NCBI GenBank assembly: GCA_903899985.1
Contig: CAIULL010000030.1
Location: forward strand, 1 to 64,000
Direction of reading: 5' to 3'
Length of the DNA: 64,000 bases
Source of the DNA: an uncultured Schlesneria sp.
GTDB lineage: Bacteria; Planctomycetota; Planctomycetia; Planctomycetales; Planctomycetaceae
In this document: one piece after another, positions 63,254 through 64,000 of the stretch
Layout: each line of letters starts with the position of its first letter
Numbering within the stretch: position 1 is the stretch's first letter
Translations under genes and position numbers: made by a program
Notes under the pieces: model-generated
Databases searched by the model: none
Told to the model about the DNA's origin: nothing
Seen by the model: the letters and a program-made list of their open reading frames with translations, nothing else

Positions 63254-64000
63254 TAAAGCTGCTCCACGAACAGGTAGGGACGAATTCGATCGTAACGCAC
63301 GACTGGACCATCCTTGCAAATGAATTCTGGCCCAAGCTGGCAATGTCCACAAAGCCCTGCGGCACATTGCATGTTCCGCTCCATCGAAACCCAGATCCGC
63401 TCCGCATCGATACCCAGCCGAAGACCACTCATTGCAGCATACTTCATCATGACTTCCGGACCGCATGTCACCAGGTGAGACTGCTCAGGTCGAGATAGTT
63501 GAAGTCGATCAATTAACTGGGTGACGACACCGACATGGCCGTTCCATCCGGCGGTCGCTCGATCAACGGTCAAAATGACTTCAATATCGCGTTTCCGCCA
63601 GGCTGCATATTCAGACGGATAGAGCAGTCCATCCGAAGTACGTGCCCCCAGGATCAGCCAGATTTTTCCAAACTGCTCACGATGATTCATTAAGTAATAG
63701 ACCAGCGGGCGAAGGGGTGCCATTCCCAGTCCGCCTGCAACAATGATGACGTCCTTTCGAACTAGCTCAGAAACCGGCCATCCCGCACCAAACGGGCCAC
63801 GCAGACCAAGTGTGTCGCCTCGCTGTAGTCGCGCGAGTGTTTTCGTCACGTTGCCCGCAACTCGTACGGTGTGAATCCAGCCATCGTTTCGATCCGGATC
63901 ACCACTCATCGAAATCGCGGATTCACCGACACCGGGTAAGTACAACATGTTGAACTGGCCCGGAACAAATTCGTACATCGAGGAGCTATTGCCGTCGGTC
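63253..64000 (-). CDS. hydG: Hydrogenase gamma subunit, FAD/NAD(P)-binding (partial)
   Basis: Partial gene cut by the right window edge; at least 248 codons visible. It belongs to the FNR-like family: FVPGQFNMLYLPGVGE and ISMSGDPDR bind FAD, VIIVAGGLGMAPLRPLVYYL binds NAD(P), and MERNMQCAAGLCGHCQLGPEFICKDGPVV is the C-terminal [2Fe-2S] site. The order gamma, delta, alpha is that of group 3b (sulfhydrogenase-like) operons, where a beta subunit with 4Fe-4S clusters usually precedes; that gene would lie beyond position 64000. The reading frame is open to the edge. Confidence 0.93.
   Translation of the reverse strand, partial: TDGNSSSMYEFVPGQFNMLYLPGVGESAISMSGDPDRNDGWIHTVRVAGNVTKTLARLQRGDTLGLRGPFGAGWPVSELVRKDVIIVAGGLGMAPLRPLVYYLMNHREQFGKIWLILGARTSDGLLYPSEYAAWRKRDIEVILTVDRATAGWNGHVGVVTQLIDRLQLSRPEQSHLVTCGPEVMMKYAAMSGLRLGIDAERIWVSMERNMQCAAGLCGHCQLGPEFICKDGPVVRYDRIRPYLFVEQL

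Overview
The window reads as chromosomal DNA of a planctomycete (Planctomycetes/PVC group). The evidence is a DUF1559 prepilin-like protein, secreted Gfo/Idh/MocA and NIPSNAP proteins with Tat signals (RRxFLQ), a DUF4159 protein, a PEP-CTERM metalloprotease, and long hairpin-forming repeats between genes. No rRNA, tRNA, CRISPR array or intact transposase was seen.

Layout. 1-2.3 kb (minus strand): small accessory genes (Imm33/DUF2185-like, RibD/DHFR-like, SnoaL-like with an in-frame stop) with one attC-like site between two of them. 2.7-6.8 kb (plus): sugar isomerase, an ACT protein next to a DUF711 protein, QueF and a secreted VOC protein. 6.85-7.2 kb: a nested inverted-repeat element, then an iron-type alcohol dehydrogenase (minus). 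8.8-17.6 kb (plus): a small secreted protein, a stub pilin-like ORF, DUF1559, and a heavy-metal RND module. The module has a short CusB-like adaptor with HMBD and YHS-like ends and a 1419-aa CusA-like pump, and is flanked by two paralogous lipoproteins. 18-22.3 kb (plus): a secreted HEAT/pseudo-receiver protein and a Tat-exported FAD protein. 22.3-23.3 kb: repeats. 23.3-28.8 kb (minus): a signalling operon of an ethylene-receptor-like kinase, a single-domain response regulator and a hybrid kinase. 28.8-30.1 kb: non-coding repeats. 30.1-34.6 kb (plus): DnaE2 polymerase, secreted LamG-like protein, small membrane protein. 34.5-48.0 kb (minus): BtuF-like protein, DUF4159 protein, GlnE with inserted ACT domains, Gfo/Idh oxidoreductase, AceF and AceE. 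48.6-56.6 kb: DUF1990, PEP-CTERM metalloprotease, a Gfo/Idh plus enolase-superfamily pair, metallophosphatase, NIPSNAP and an RtcB-like protein. 56.7-60.0 kb (plus): membrane pyrophosphatase coupled to a PlsC acyltransferase. 60.3-64.0 kb (minus): a group 3b-type [NiFe]-hydrogenase operon running off the right edge.

How the genes work together. Four groups look like real functional units: the RND module with its lipoproteins, the three-gene phosphorelay (stop/start overlap of 17 nt, then a 7-nt gap), aceEF, and the hydrogenase operon, whose neighbouring genes all overlap by 1 to 8 nt. The most unusual proteins are the oversized RND pump with its shortened adaptor, the ACT-containing GlnE, and the ethylene-binding-like sensor kinase. 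All functional calls come from reading motifs; no database search was run.
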